Part shown: piece by piece, positions 22,601 through 33,881 of the stretch
How the letters are laid out: every line of letters starts with the position of its first letter
How positions within the stretch are numbered: position 1 is the first letter of the stretch
Origin: Lactifluus volemus
Taxonomy: Eukaryota > Basidiomycota > Agaricomycetes > Russulales > Russulaceae
DNA: 36,293 nt
Direction of reading: 5' to 3'
Assembly (NCBI GenBank): GCA_022376515.1
Contig: WTXI01000345.1
Coordinates: forward strand, 1-36,293
Translations under genes and position numbers: made by a program
Notes under the pieces: generated by a model
Database searches by the model: none
What the model was told of the DNA's origin: nothing
The model's input: only the letters and a program-made list of their open reading frames with translations

Positions 22601-23068
22601 GACGGTCAGACGCTCTTCCTCTGGGTCGGACGCGATTCCGTTCCTCAGTTGATCATCGATGTATTTGATCTGCCGAATTATGAGACGCTTCGGGGCGGAA
22701 AGGTATTCTCTCCGTCACATCAAAGTTTTGGAGAGTCATTCAAGGAACTCGGTTGGATTCTAGACTACATTGCCGCTGCTTGACAATCCTTTCTCGCAGC
22801 GTGTGAATGCAGTGATACAAAAGACCCGCGAAATGCGTCACGGAGTATACCATCCACACTTGTACGTTGTCAAGGAAGATGGCGAGCCGCCCCTACGCTT
22901 GTGGGCCCTATCAGGGCTTATACAAGACCGTGCGGACGTTTTACCCAGCTACCAGCAGTTCATCGGGCAACTGAAGGACAAGGTGCGCTCCCATGGTGGC
23001 GCGCGCCATTCAATTCTCGACTGATCATGTACCATATCGACCGACAGGTGAATGGGTCCAGTTATTAA
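19620..23068 (+). CDS. SEC24: COPII coat protein Sec24 with N-terminal WW domain (936 aa)
   Basis: Sec24 is the cargo-binding subunit of the Sec23/24 complex on vesicles leaving the ER. Thirteen exons close in frame: 19620-19666, 19721-19752, 19808-20576, 20627-20838, 20888-21009, 21058-21261, 21314-21418, 21467-21590, 21647-21973, 22028-22461, 22508-22702, 22764-22982 and 23048-23068. A WW domain (W12, W35, P38) opens the protein. A Gly/Gln/Pro/Tyr-rich linker follows. The zinc finger uses C264, C267, C286 and C289. The trunk ([12 protein letters not shown]) and helical and gelsolin domains ([17 protein letters not shown]) come next, ending in [29 protein letters not shown] and KVNGSSY. The final 21-nt exon replaces a stop that read-through of the last intron would give. 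Length fits the family. Confidence 0.96.
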
Positions 23069-23288
23069 TGACATTGGAACCCGGGTGCATGCCAGTGGAA
23101 GGGATTACTCTATGCCGTTGCGAAGTAATGTAGATGACTGTTTCTTCTGTTTTTGTCAAAGTTCAATTTGAATTACTTCGGTATGAGCGGATGTTATCAC
23201 GTGTTCTATGTCACATGTTGTACGACGCATCGTGGCAAGCGGAACATCGCGCGCGTCCGAGAATCAACAACCTCCCTTAGACACAACC

Positions 23289-25576
23289 ATGGTTTGTTTT
23301 TATTTTAAATCTACCGGATCCCATCATGTCTGAACTTATGCACAGAATCCGGAAGAGCCTCTTGCAGCCGACCTTATGTCTCTCTTCGACCTCTCATCCG
23401 AAGGGTTTCCGTGGCGTGCTCCTCGACCACACGAAATAGAGACGCGGAGGGCCCAGCTATCGGATTTACTTATCTTCGATATCCTCCTTTCGTCCGGGGG
23501 AATTCGACAGCCAGATACCCTTTGGCCTCCTACCGATCCCGCATCCCTCCGCCGGCTTCTCTGTGCCATCGAGGACTCCACTTACGATGCGCTTAAAAAA
23601 GATTGTCTCATATATTTTCTGTTGAAATGGCATCAGGATGGGAGGGAAGATAGGTTCAAAGAGGACAGATGTATACCCCCCCAGTTTGCCATGCTCTCTG
23701 ATGCATACTGGCACCTCGATTCAGGAATCCATTTGGAAGTGCGTAACAATGTTGTCTCCTATCCTGTACTTTTCGCGTTCTCAATATCTGTTTTTTTTTT
23801 CTGATCAGAGAGCCGTGTCTCTATTGGGTGACGTTCGCCTCAACCGGGATTATACCTCCAAGATCATACAAGCGATCTCTTTGTCGGATACCTCTACGCG
23901 GCTTCTTCTCCAATACTTGCGTACCGCGAAGCCAATGTTGACAGAACCAGATGATATGGATACCTACATTTTGGCCTTAGCCGAGGATGGTCTCACCAAC
24001 GCCTGGCAATATCAACGATCATTCCCAGAGAAAAGCGAAATACGAACGCGCCTCACGAAAAAGGTCTTGGAGTGGTGTTTTTCCCGTAAGTCACATTGTT
24101 TGGGTTCTTTATCCATTGAGCTCAACAGTGGCAGCAAAACCACGTCCCGACTACCTGAAACAGTTGATATTCTTTTCGCTCTCTCCCTTCGAGCAATCCC
24201 TCCTCCACAATTTTGCTCTTGAACCGCCAACATCTTTCCCTGCGTCGTCAATTCCTGTGCTGCAAGACCTCGTATGCGTACGGCTGGTCCAATCGGGGCA
24301 ATACGTCGAGGCTATCAAGCTTGACCGGCAGTTCGCGAGCACTCAACGTGGGGCCCAAGGGTCGCAGCTCGCAGAACGGCGCCGAAAGATGATCGAAGAC
24401 GTTGTCACGGCGCTTCCATCGATCGAGCGTCTGGAAATTGAAGAGAAGTTGCGCGCGGCTGGTCAACGCAGAGCCGAAACTTTACCAAAGCCCGCGCAGG
24501 CCAAGGCTCCTGCCGACGTGAATATGTCCTGGGAAGAAACACCGCTCGCTCTACATGCGCCTCCTACCACCTCTGGTGCACCCAGGTTTGTACTGGGAAG
24601 GCCCACTTACGAGCACAACCAGCTGAAAGCTCTTACGGGGCCCGTAAAGGAAGTCATGCCTGCACAGCTACTTCCTTCCGCACGTGCACCGGGTGGCGAA
24701 AGTACTGCGCCTCCCGGGTTGAACGGTGCATCTCACGTGCAAAATTATGCGCCTACTGCTCCTTTGCCTTCATCTCTGGCCGTTGTCAAGGGTGGATTGG
24801 TCGGATCTGGGCCTCGGACAACCAAACCTTTCCTGTACTCTGCTGGATCTTCAAGTCATAAGCCATCACCCCTCTTTCCTCCGCGCGCCTCTCGAGACCT
24901 CCGCAACTCAACTAGCGACCAAGCCGTCCCCTATAGTCAAACGGCTGCTCCTCCAGAAGAACTTCACGCTCAAGACTCATCTTTGCAAATGGATGTCGTA
25001 CCGCAAGTCGGTACTGATCTCGAGGAACATGACAACTCTGCACAAGCATCCGAACTCGCACCAGTGACAGAGTTTTCAGAATCTGTGTTCCTAAGCACCC
25101 GCCCTGAGCTCAGTTCACACACGAGAGAAGCCACGGAGCCGCTGCTCCCTGGGGCATTCCGTGCGGAACGCGAGGGAACTCGGCGGGAGCCAAAATCCTT
25201 TGTGCATGACCCACCCACCCCACCTACACAGCCACGGCCCGCAAAGACACGAAAGACCGCCAGGACGTCCATTCCGGGTGGCTTCGAAGAAGCCGCAAGT
25301 GGAGAGGAAGACAACGTTCCGCCGCTGCCTTCCCCAGTCAAACGAACAACGCGTCGACGGGTTTCGCACGCAAGTTCAGCTGATGCGGAGGAAGATGGCG
25401 CGCCGGTGAAGCCCCGCCGCAGCTCGCGTTTGAGCGCGACTTCGTCCTCGCCGGACCCTTCGCCGCAAAAGGTTAGTGCACCGAAGGCGGGGAGAAAAAC
25501 ACGTTCGTCGGCCAGTAGCTCGGCGACGACTGGAGTCGCATCCGCAACCAGATCGTCGACGAGGAGGAAACGCTAG
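23289..25576 (+). CDS. ELYS-domain nuclear pore assembly-like protein (706 aa)
   Basis: Four exons close in frame: 23289-23291 (ATG only), 23346-23738, 23809-24085 and 24129-25576. Residues about 1-330 are helical and match the fungal ELYS-like domain (PF13934 type): LRRLLCAIEDSTYDALKKDC, LIYFLLKWHQDG, LSDAYWHLDSGIHLERAVSL, YLKQLIFFSLSPFEQSLLHN and VCVRLVQSGQYVEAIKLDRQ. The remaining 370 residues are disordered, rich in Ser and Pro, and end with repeated basic patches (VKPRRSSRL, KAGRKTRSS, SSTRRKR) that resemble AT-hook or nuclear-localisation signals. ELYS-type proteins link the nuclear pore Y-complex to chromatin (family knowledge). The ATG-only exon rests on the absence of another suitable start and on the good GTTTGT/CACAG intron; an ATG at 23376 is the alternative. 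Confidence 0.82.
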
Positions 25577-27111
25577 AAGTTGATGTTCCCATTTGTCTTT
25601 GCGTGCGATGCTCGCAGTTATAGGATACCTTATCTGCATCTCCTTACCCCGGAAAAGTTTTGCTGAGATTCTTCAGGTGATCGCCATCGCTGTTTACCCC
25701 AGAGGTCAAACAACCCAGCGTCGCTTTAACCGTTTTGAGCTGCAGCCTCCTTCACACCACTCATATGTCTTTTGTTGGAAATTTTCCTGAAACCATTTGC
25801 ATGTCATGTTAATGAGGCCGAGTATCGCACAGACATTTTTGATGGCGCAGCCGCACAATAAAATTTTTGGCCATCAAATGGTTTGACATGATGTTGCCTC
25901 CATCAACACCATATCTAGCAACTTACGTATAATGCGATCTTTGAAATGTCGTTCTGAGCGCCTTTCAACCCACAAACAGTGAGGGTAGCATCTAGGTACT
26001 CTCGTCCTACAAGTCGGCACGATTTAAAATTCCCGGACTTTTCCGACATAAGAGCGGGCATTGTCGAGTACCGACGTGGTGGAATATCGTTCATGCAAAT
26101 TGTTTTATGCACTCATTCCGCAGACCCAAAAGGTAGTCAACGAGTGTGTATTTCGAGGCTTCACAAGCCTGAACCAACTCTCCGAGATGAGCGGTGGTTT
26201 TCCAACTCTGCTACTGTTTCGTCTGAATCGCGATGCCACACTCCCACATCTCTGAAGGCGTGGTTCTCATCTACCCCACGAACATGTCCTACCTCTCGTT
26301 TACCTATGCTCGCGCCTACGCAAAGTGATATGCAAGGTACCCTCCCTGCCGCTATCTCTGCGCATAACATTGGCACGTAAAAGCATGATTAGAAGGGCTT
26401 TCGATTGGTCAACAAGATAAGAAAATCGGAAGGATCTAAGCTGAGCTACCGCCAATCAATCTCAATCTGTACAAGTAATTCGTAACAGGGTAAATAACAG
26501 GTCAGTATCATTGGCAACGGTGTGAATAGAGAGAGGAATGACCACGCGACGACCACGGCGTTCTTGTACCGCTTACGTCAAGTCGGTTAAGGTAAACTGA
26601 AGCGTATTCTGTACCTTTCAAGGTTGCGCCCACTGTCAATGTCAAACCGTCCCGCAGCAGTAACAACCCCACCCAATTCTTTTGGTGGTTCCTTGTCGGT
26701 CCATCCGTGACCGCCTCCCTAATTTGCAGCTAGAATTGGGTCGATGCGTACTGCTCATTCACACGCGCCTTTCGGACACCGTCAACCGAGATGCGCAGCT
26801 GCCAGTGCTGCTTCGCGCTTTCGACTCATCCGCGATTTAGTTTGAGCTAAACAGCGTATGAGAACGGCCGCCCGAAACCTCAGATCCTGTAACGATCGAG
26901 CAAAAAGACACGCTCGGCGGTAAGCGAACTATGTTTGACGTTAGCTAGATTCTGAGGTCATGGTGCATTTGTGCGGGCATGTGGCGCCTGACCCTCTTTG
27001 AGGCTCTTCTTCCAGTATGTAAAAGGTTGATAACACGGCACTCGCAGGAAGATACCCGCTTTTGCCTGCCTGCCTATCCTCCCCCCAACTTCCCCTCTTC
27101 CGAAGGATCTG
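25577..27111. other. Intergenic region, 1.5 kb, no gene supported
   Basis: No spliced gene could be built here. Short frames exist at about 25979-26380 (plus) and 25915-26376 (minus). One minus-strand frame ends at a good GTAAGT donor (about 25927), but no acceptor or protein similarity completes it. The right part is the promoter of the downstream membrane protein, with a pyrimidine-rich tract at about 27060-27100. Confidence 0.4.
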
Positions 27112-28909
27112 ATGGTCAATTACGATAGTCCCAGGGTCTTAATTGCCGATTATAGTAGGAGTGCTGCACCTTCTATCCTGGAACTAGACTCCACTCACTC
27201 GTTCCCTAACAGTCGCTTTTGTAAAATTTGTTCATACGCTGGATGGTTTATACATGTTAGCTCTTGACGCGCATATTCTTCCCTAGCGGGCGTTCACCCC
27301 TTGATCTAGATGGGAGTATTTCACGTCGCTTTGGTTCGAGTGGAGCTTCATTACTGGGGAGCAACGGTATCGGTGGTCAATATGGGTGAGCATGCCGATA
27401 GTTTTCCCCTGAGATATTTTCGTGCAACTTGATGCAGGTCTATGCGTTTACGCGCCTGGCGACCCTCATCACTGTCTTCACCAACATCGTCGGGTATAAT
27501 GTGCGGACAGAGATAAATTGTCGGGTATCAATAATCCCTCCCATGGTCAAGCTGTACATATACTCATCCACGATCCATGAACAGGTCTGGCTCGGTATAG
27601 AATTCGTCAGTAGAAGTGAGCTTCACATGTCACTGAGAGTTGACTTTTAACCTCTTTCAGATTTCTGCGTACACGGCGTTCGTGCTTGGTTCGTTTCTTA
27701 TGATCTTGCGGATGTGAGCATGAGCACCTTGTCTGCAGAACACTGAAATGTCATGACTGCTGTTTACCTCAGATATGCCATATGGGGTGGAAATAAACGG
27801 ATTGTTGCGGTCTCTGTTGTCGCATGGTTGATCAATATAGTCTTCTTGGTTCGCAGTAAGCGCACTTACTAGTTTGCTGTCGATCACCCCCAGATGAATT
27901 TTTGTCCCACAGGTATCGTCATCGTACGCTTTGAAATTAAACCTTCACTGCCATGTCTCAAACAGTTGACAGACCTCTTCATACTGGGATCCAAGAGCTT
28001 CCACTTGTGTTCTCAATAATAGGATGAGCAGCCGTGCCAACGCGACTGCAACTTTCTGCTCGGAGTTTTTTCTGCTGCTTCTAATGCTTGTTGGACTTAT
28101 TTATCAACGGGATCACTATCTTGGACGCCTCCTCTTTAATCAGGTTGCTACTCGCGTCCGGATTCATCGTTTGTCATTTTGACTGACCGGTCATCCATAT
28201 CGTGACAGGGTTTGGTCTGGTTGTTTGTCGCTACCGTTGTCGAGATCCCTCCAGTCGTGAGTACTTTTAGCCACATGGATTTCCTCGCGCCTTTAATGTA
28301 CCTTAGGTTTTTTTATTCCTCAATCTCAATGGTGAGAGAAATCCCTTAACACATCCTCTTCCCTGGAGGATTTTGCTTATGAATCACTTCCGTATGCAAG
28401 AACCGTGGGACGTGGTATGTATTCATCCCGTCAATTTATCTGCTGTCTAACTATACTGCCTCCGAAGATGTTTCTGCATTCATCATGTTGGTATCCTTTG
28501 TTGATTCAGCGAAACGAATCCACTAACGTTCGAGGTTCCCCAAAGTGGTTGGCATGTAAGAAGCTCAAGCTGTCATGTTTGGGGTGTTCATTCTCTTACA
28601 AATATATGACAGGACCATATGTGTAACTCGTATGTACAGAGGTCTTAGCGCGATCACGGACCACCATCCGTGAGTCCCCGCTAAATTGTCACAACTCATC
28701 TTGGCTCAATTGTACGCGACGAAAGCTCACCAGATAATATCAACTTGAACTTGGATGGCCGCACGCCAAGAGACACGCCCATCTCTACCAACTTTGACAT
28801 TCGGAGTGTGGAGCCGCGGACAGTAGAGTGTATGGCCACACCACTTCATGCTTGGCCGCCAAGCAACACGAGTGCTAGCACTCCGCAGGGACCGATGGCA
28901 GATTTCTGA
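27112..28909 (+). CDS. Multi-pass membrane protein, DUF6533-like fungal family (319 aa, 16 exons)
   Basis: Sixteen exons close in frame: 27112-27154, 27213-27255, 27310-27385, 27438-27524, 27585-27605, 27661-27713, 27773-27855, 27913-27923, 27973-28143, 28209-28256, 28307-28331, 28401-28414, 28468-28490, 28535-28555, 28613-28669 and 28726-28909. The N-terminus reads FVKFVHTLDGLYIWEY, then LWFEWSFITGEQRYRWSIWV, as in fungal DUF6533-type proteins. About six to seven hydrophobic helices follow, including MILRIYAIWGGNKRIVAV, FCSEFFLLLLMLVGLIY and QGLVWLFVATVVEIPPVVFL, then LNLNEPWDVMF. A cytosolic Ser/Thr/Pro-rich tail of about 80 residues ends the protein. The family is large in basidiomycetes, has a receptor-like topology, and its function is unknown. 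Several exons are only 11-25 nt. It is convergent with the PITH gene. Confidence 0.85.
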
Positions 28910-29005
28910 GGACCCACTGCTGTATAATATCCACAACACCGTGAGGTAATCTCACGTACCTCGAACCACACTGTAACTAGTACAAAACAAAATGCAGTAA
29001 TACTC

Positions 29006-29888
29006 CTATTTAGCAGTGGGCTGTTGGGCAGCACCCTTCTCTCGTAGTGCATTCGTGAGGGTCGAGTCGGCAGCGTTGGCAGCAGGTATTTCGAGTTTGC
29101 TACTACCTTCCTTGCGAGTTATTCTAGTTTCTCCCTTGAACCCGATGTAATATATTCGAGTGCTTTCTTCACCAACAGAATCACTCTGCACAAAAAGACT
29201 CGTGAAGACTGGTTTTTTTTGTTTTGCAAATGACAAAAATTCGGGGGGATGACGCACGAAAAACAAGGACAGACTATTGATACTCGAGAAGGCGGCCATG
29301 CGGAGTGGGTATTCGGTGACCCCTATCTCTCCCTCGAGCAAGGAAATGTTTAATGCCGGTTGGACATCATCTACTTCTGAAAAATCGATAATGTTCGCGT
29401 GATTGGCGTAGAGGCGCAATCGTCGAGGAGTCGAGCCACCTCTACCTGCGAGCGCGCGAGTCGATACCACGCATTCGGGGAGGGAAGAAGATACGAGGGC
29501 ACACGTACCGAGCTTCAGCAACACGGATTTCATTCGCACGTTTTGTGCGAACGGGACGTGAATGATCAACTAGTAGATAAATCGAAAGAATCAGCCCCGA
29601 AGCGTTCGGTTTTTTTTTTTTTAATTTTCTGACTTGGTCATCGACGTTGGAATCTGCAAACTTGTCCGTAGACTCGCGCTCGTCCCAAGGTTTTATCGTC
29701 TCCTTTGCGTCCTCCGGAACGGTCAGGTTTAAACCGTGTACGCTTCCTCGGAGCACTAGTCAATCTGTGTAGGTAGAGTAGTGAAGGAAGTGCACTCACT
29801 TGGCCCTGTCAATGATGCTAAAAAGGTTGTCTGTATTGCTGCCCACTATCTGAGACGCATTAGAGCTTTGTTCTGAATCCATGGTCAT
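29006..29888 (-). CDS. PITH-domain protein (about 208 aa)
   Basis: Five exons on the minus strand join in frame: 29888-29800, 29742-29634, 29569-29509, 29445-29258 and 29185-29006. The PITH domain occupies almost the whole protein: VHGLNLTVPEDAKETIKPWD, SNVDDQLIIHVPFAQNVRMK, STPRRLRLYANHANIIDFSE, ALNISLLEGEIGVTEYPLRM and DSVGEESTRIYYIGFKG. PITH is the proteasome-interacting domain of thioredoxin-like TXNL1/Txl1; proteins with PITH alone occur in all eukaryotes (PITHD1 type). No thioredoxin domain precedes it here. Intron 1 uses a GAAG acceptor (29743-29746), which restores DRANVHGLNL. Starting at 29882 instead would drop two residues. It is divergent from uS5m by 111 bp. Confidence 0.92.
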
Positions 29889-29999
29889 GTTCCGACGCGT
29901 ATGTGAGATTATATTGGTGAGTTATCAGATAAAAGTAACTAATTAAATAATTAAAAAAACCTCTTAACTTGACTGTCTTGGCCAACAACGCAGTTGAGC
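29889..29999. promoter_or_regulatory. Divergent promoter, PITH protein / uS5m
   Basis: These 111 bp hold an ACGCGT at 29894-29899 and an AT-rich centre (29935-29960). They must serve both genes. Confidence 0.5.
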
Positions 30000-31055
30000 A
30001 TGAACCTGAACAGGCTCGCGAGGGGGTCAACCTCCCGCTCTCTTGTGTTGCCGAGTTCAAGGTCGCATTTAAAAAGGCTTCATGCTTGTCCCTCATCTTT
30101 GCGCGCCTACTCCGACGCTCCTTCATCATCTGTCCCTCCCACCACCGAGGGCGTAACAAATGATAATACTCCAGTACGACAACGGCGATCAAAGAGGCGT
30201 GCCAGAATGCCCTCCAAAATCAACCATCAACTACCACTTTTACCTGACATTTCCAAACCTAATCCTTTTCTCGACTCGTGTGACGAGAGGCGAATCCCAC
30301 CGTCCAAGCTATCCCCCTTTGCCTCTCGCATAATCGTTCGCAACGACCCGCCTTTACTAGCCGCAGCAGATGACAAAGATAATAATGCTAAAAAGGGGGA
30401 GAAGCGAGAGATGGAAGAGGAGGAGGAGGATGACGAGGATTTCGGTATGGGTGACGGTGAGGACGAGCACGCGCCGATCCTCCCTCTCAGCCGATGGGAG
30501 CTTGAAAAACTCCACCGCTTTCCCCTCATCAAGCGTCGCGTGACGCTACAGACGGGAAAGGGCAAGATCCACCGACGTGGTGTGCTAGTCGTCGTCGGTA
30601 ACGGCAACGGACTGGTAGGCTACGGACAAGCGAAACACGACGACGCCACGCGTGCGACGAGCCGTGCGTTCGCGATGGCGGTACGCAGCATGGACTATGT
30701 CGACCGGTTCGAGAATCGGACGATTTGGACGGAGATGTCCAGCAAGTTGGGCGCGACTCGCATCATCCTTCGACCTCGTCCCGTCGGGTTCGGTTTGCAC
30801 TGTAACCCCAATATTCATCAGGTCCTCAAGGCCGCCGGCATTAAAGACATTTCCGCCAAGGTATGGGGCTCACGGAACCCCCTCAACGTCATAAAGCTGC
30901 TGTTTCGCATGCTCCACGCGGGGAATGCGCCGCTTGCGATGGGTAACGGCATTGGAGGGCCTGGGCGTAAGCTTGACAAGGGTTCAGGCGTCCGTGGGAA
31001 ACAGGAGATCGAACGTGAGCGAGGCAGGAAACTCCTCATCCTTAGGACACGATGA
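30000..31055 (+). CDS. MRPS5: Mitochondrial small-subunit ribosomal protein uS5m (351 aa)
   Basis: A single exon. The N-terminus (MNLNRLARGSTSRSLVLPSS) is rich in Arg and Ser and fits a mitochondrial presequence. An acidic low-complexity stretch (EEEEEDDEDFG-type, about residues 140-155) precedes the S5 module. This contains the double-stranded RNA-binding part (RRVTLQTGKGKIHRRGVLVV, GNGNGLVGYGQAKHDDATRA) and the C-terminal part (TRIILRPRPVGFGLHCNPNI, AAGIKDISAKVWGSRNPLNV). uS5m contributes to the decoding region of the mitoribosome. The only unspliced large gene of the island. A TTG six bases upstream is not needed, since the ATG at 30000 is well placed. Confidence 0.95.
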   Translation: MNLNRLARGSTSRSLVLPSSRSHLKRLHACPSSLRAYSDAPSSSVPPTTEGVTNDNTPVRQRRSKRRARMPSKINHQLPLLPDISKPNPFLDSCDERRIPPSKLSPFASRIIVRNDPPLLAAADDKDNNAKKGEKREMEEEEEDDEDFGMGDGEDEHAPILPLSRWELEKLHRFPLIKRRVTLQTGKGKIHRRGVLVVVGNGNGLVGYGQAKHDDATRATSRAFAMAVRSMDYVDRFENRTIWTEMSSKLGATRIILRPRPVGFGLHCNPNIHQVLKAAGIKDISAKVWGSRNPLNVIKLLFRMLHAGNAPLAMGNGIGGPGRKLDKGSGVRGKQEIERERGRKLLILRTR

Positions 31056-31399
31056 TCGTACCCTATTTTCATATCTCTGCCCCGTGCATCACATCTTACC
31101 TTCACTTGCAATGTGAAGGTTAGACCGTCCTAAAACAGAAAGCATTCCCGTGCTTGTCATAAAAGTATGATGTACATAATACATAGATGGGCTTGGGGTG
31201 TTGTTTTTCTACGGGTGAATGCAATGCTGAGAAAGAAAAAAAAAAGAAGAGGAGTGGGGGAAAAGGGGAATGTGAAAGTCATGCCGCAGTGTTCTGTGGA
31301 TAATAAAAAGTTGTGTGCTCGAGCGCTGGTACATGATAGTAGGGACGAATGCCGAATTGATAAATATCCTGATGAAAAGGTTCTCTGCCGTACAACGGT

Positions 31400-33542
31400 C
31401 TACGCTGCAGCAGCTGTGAAAAAGTTTTTCGAGAAGAGCCAGTCTCGGGCGGAACGTAACGGTTGTCGATGACGCCGGCGTCCACGCGTGTGTTCCGATG
31501 TTGGGCTGTGCCGTGGTCCCAATTCAGTCCGTGGCGACTTGCGGTGGGGGATGTAGCCAGGAAGAGTGACAAAGTTGGTGGAGGAGGAGGGTGCCGAGCG
31601 CCGTTGGGGGACTGGTGGCGCTGGGGAGGTGGGGCGGGGTGGAAAGGAAAATTTGATGGGTTTAAAAATACTCGTGGAGCGTGCTTTCGTGCGGGGGTTG
31701 GCTGCGGAGGAAGGGGACTGAAACGGCGTGGTTGTAGGGGGGGATGATTTGAGGGGTACGAGCGGAAAGGGGAGTCGGGTTCCCTGAATTTGCGGTTGTG
31801 GCATCGCTGGCGGCGTGACCGCGTAGAAGTCTTGCCACTGCTTGCCGCTGATGGGTGAGTGGCCAATCGTCGTGTGTTCCTGCTCGGTGGGGCTGAGGTC
31901 CATCGATGAAACGTTGACGAGGTCAGATTCGGCGTGGTAGCGGTGGTCGAAGGTGGACGCTCGCGTCCAACTCATCGAATCGCGAAAGCGCTCGTCATCG
32001 GCAAAGCTGCTGATCCCCACTTCAAATGCGGACGGTGCCGCGAACGAAGGCTTCGAAACAGAGACGGAACTTTGGAGAAAACAAGACGAGTATGCCACGG
32101 GACTTTCCAACGCGGTATGCATCGTGGCCGAGTCCGTAGAACGCATGACGATGCTGCCCTCGTACAGATCGCTGGTGGTCGTAATCGAGAGGGCCCGAGG
32201 TTTGAGCCGCTCTGAGCTATCGACATAGGTCGAGTCCTCGTCACCGTCTGTTGAGACGTATGGCCCAGACAAAGCCGGGGAGTACATCGAGAATGATGAC
32301 GATGACGGAGTCTCTTGGTCGTCGTATGTGAGAAAACTTGGTGAACGCTGCGACGGCGTATTTGTGCGAAGATCCGAGTCCGCGCCCCAGGTCGCTCTTG
32401 ACGTCGTGTACGGGTTCCAAGAACGGTCGTTGCCCTGAGGTGGAGCGGCGAAAACGATGTCGGTGCTGGAGTCCGTGCTCCAGCCAGACTTGGGTTCCTC
32501 TTGTTGTGGCAGGTCAAATGCGTCGTCTTCGGGCTGAGATCCGCCAGTGATATCGATGCCGGCCTCCCAAGAGCACCGTGCCATGCTGCCTTCGAACACG
32601 ACGTCGTCTGCGTAGAAGGTCAAGACGCCTTTGATAGCACGCCGTAGCTCGGGGATGCTTATCCGGTTCCGCCAGTTGACATCGAGTGCCCGTAGAAGAA
32701 TGTCGTTCACCTCGGTTGAGATGGGGAGAACGCTGGGTAGGAAGTTCACCGGATCTTGCAGATACGCCTGGAATGTTGGATCCGAAGATGAAGCGGATTT
32801 CCACGGGTTGCGTCCTGTGATGAGATTGAGAAGAATGATCCCGAGGGACCATATGTCATTATATGGCGGTGAGTACGTCCCAGTGGGGGCGAAGCTTCCA
32901 CCCTGACATTCTTAAATGTACGTTAGTACGTCTTTATGAGATACAGAGAAACGCAGATGACGTACCAGGACTCATGTGGTACACGCTGCCGGTCCGGAAC
33001 TCCTCACTCACTTTGTCAGTGGTGGCTAGACCAAAATCCGTGATCGCTAGGCGCAGGCCGTCATTGAAGCAAAGAACGTTCTCCGGCTTGAGGTCACGAT
33101 GATAGATACCCTTGGAATGACAGAACTCGACCGCGTCGAGTAGTTGAAGGAATACGTGCTTGATTAGGTCATCTTCACCGAGATAACGACGTTTGTGCAA
33201 TATTTGGCCAAACAAATCACCGTCAGGGCAGTAATCCATGACTATGAAGGTGCAGTCGTCCTCTTCAATGACGCGGTGAAGTGTGACCACATTCGGGTGA
33301 GCTGATGCACGTTGGTGAAGGGTAATTTCTTGCAAATGGAGATGTCGTTGGCGGGCAGAGCTCCGGGTTGGGGTGTGGAGAAGGCATTTAACAGCGTACG
33401 TCGGGGGGTGGGGGGCAGCAGAGCAGAGATCGACCGCGCGATAAACGACACCGTAACCGCCATAACCCAAGACACCTACGAGCTCTAGCGTGCCATTGTC
33501 GATGAGAGTGCCGACGACAGGAGGACGAGGACTGGACGACAT
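31400..33542 (-). CDS. Ser/Thr protein kinase, Ran1/Ksp1-like (695 aa)
   Basis: Two exons on the minus strand, 33542-32966 and 32910-31400, are separated by a 55-bp intron. The kinase domain fills about residues 15-310. It shows the Gly-rich loop (LGYGGYGVVYRAVD), the VAIK-like lysine (YAVKCL), hinge segment FIVMDYCPDGDLFGQIL, catalytic loop YHRDLKPENVLCF, ITDFGLAT and the SVYHMSPEC activation-segment end; all key residues are present. The other 385 residues are disordered, rich in Ser, Thr and Pro, with many S/T-P sites. The kinase core resembles Ran1/Pat1, Ksp1 and Vhs1 of fungi, which regulate meiosis, nutrient and stress responses. Its particular role here is inference. A GTG-started extension upstream is rejected in favour of the ATG at 33542. 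Confidence 0.92.
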
Positions 33543-33881
33543 ATTTTTGTGCGTCTGGAAGGCCACCTTGAAGGGACTTTGGTAGAAGAGAGGGGGGGGA
33601 GTAGCCCTTCCGGCGAGAGGGATAAACAGAGAGGAATCGGGGGGAGTGATGCGAGGACAGAGGGTTGGAGGTCAGGTACTTTTACGTGGGCGGGGGGGAA
33701 AGCCGCGAGGTCGGCGGAAGGGGGGAGGCGTGTGTAACATGAGCAAACCACGTTTAACTTGTAGAAAGTTACGAAGCATGTAGCTGTGCGTTCTATCGAA
33801 TCTAGACTTCCGGATCTGATCTATGCCTGGAAGAATAGAGATGGCGGACCATTATAAATGTCAAGATCCATCTTAGGAGTG

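Noticed and set aside
22983..23024. SEC24 ending at 23024 with [11 protein letters not shown]
   Set aside because: Splicing from 22982 to 23048 yields the conserved Sec24 ending KVNGSSY.
26061..26255. ORF with ECVFRGFTSLNQLSEM resembling a small Tim protein
   Set aside because: The twin CX3C pattern is absent, the start is GTG, and no flanking exons complete such a protein.
28670..28673. Stop codon of the membrane protein at 28671-28673
   Set aside because: A GTGAGT donor overlaps it, and the exon 28726-28909 continues in frame with the Ser/Pro-rich tail usual in this family.
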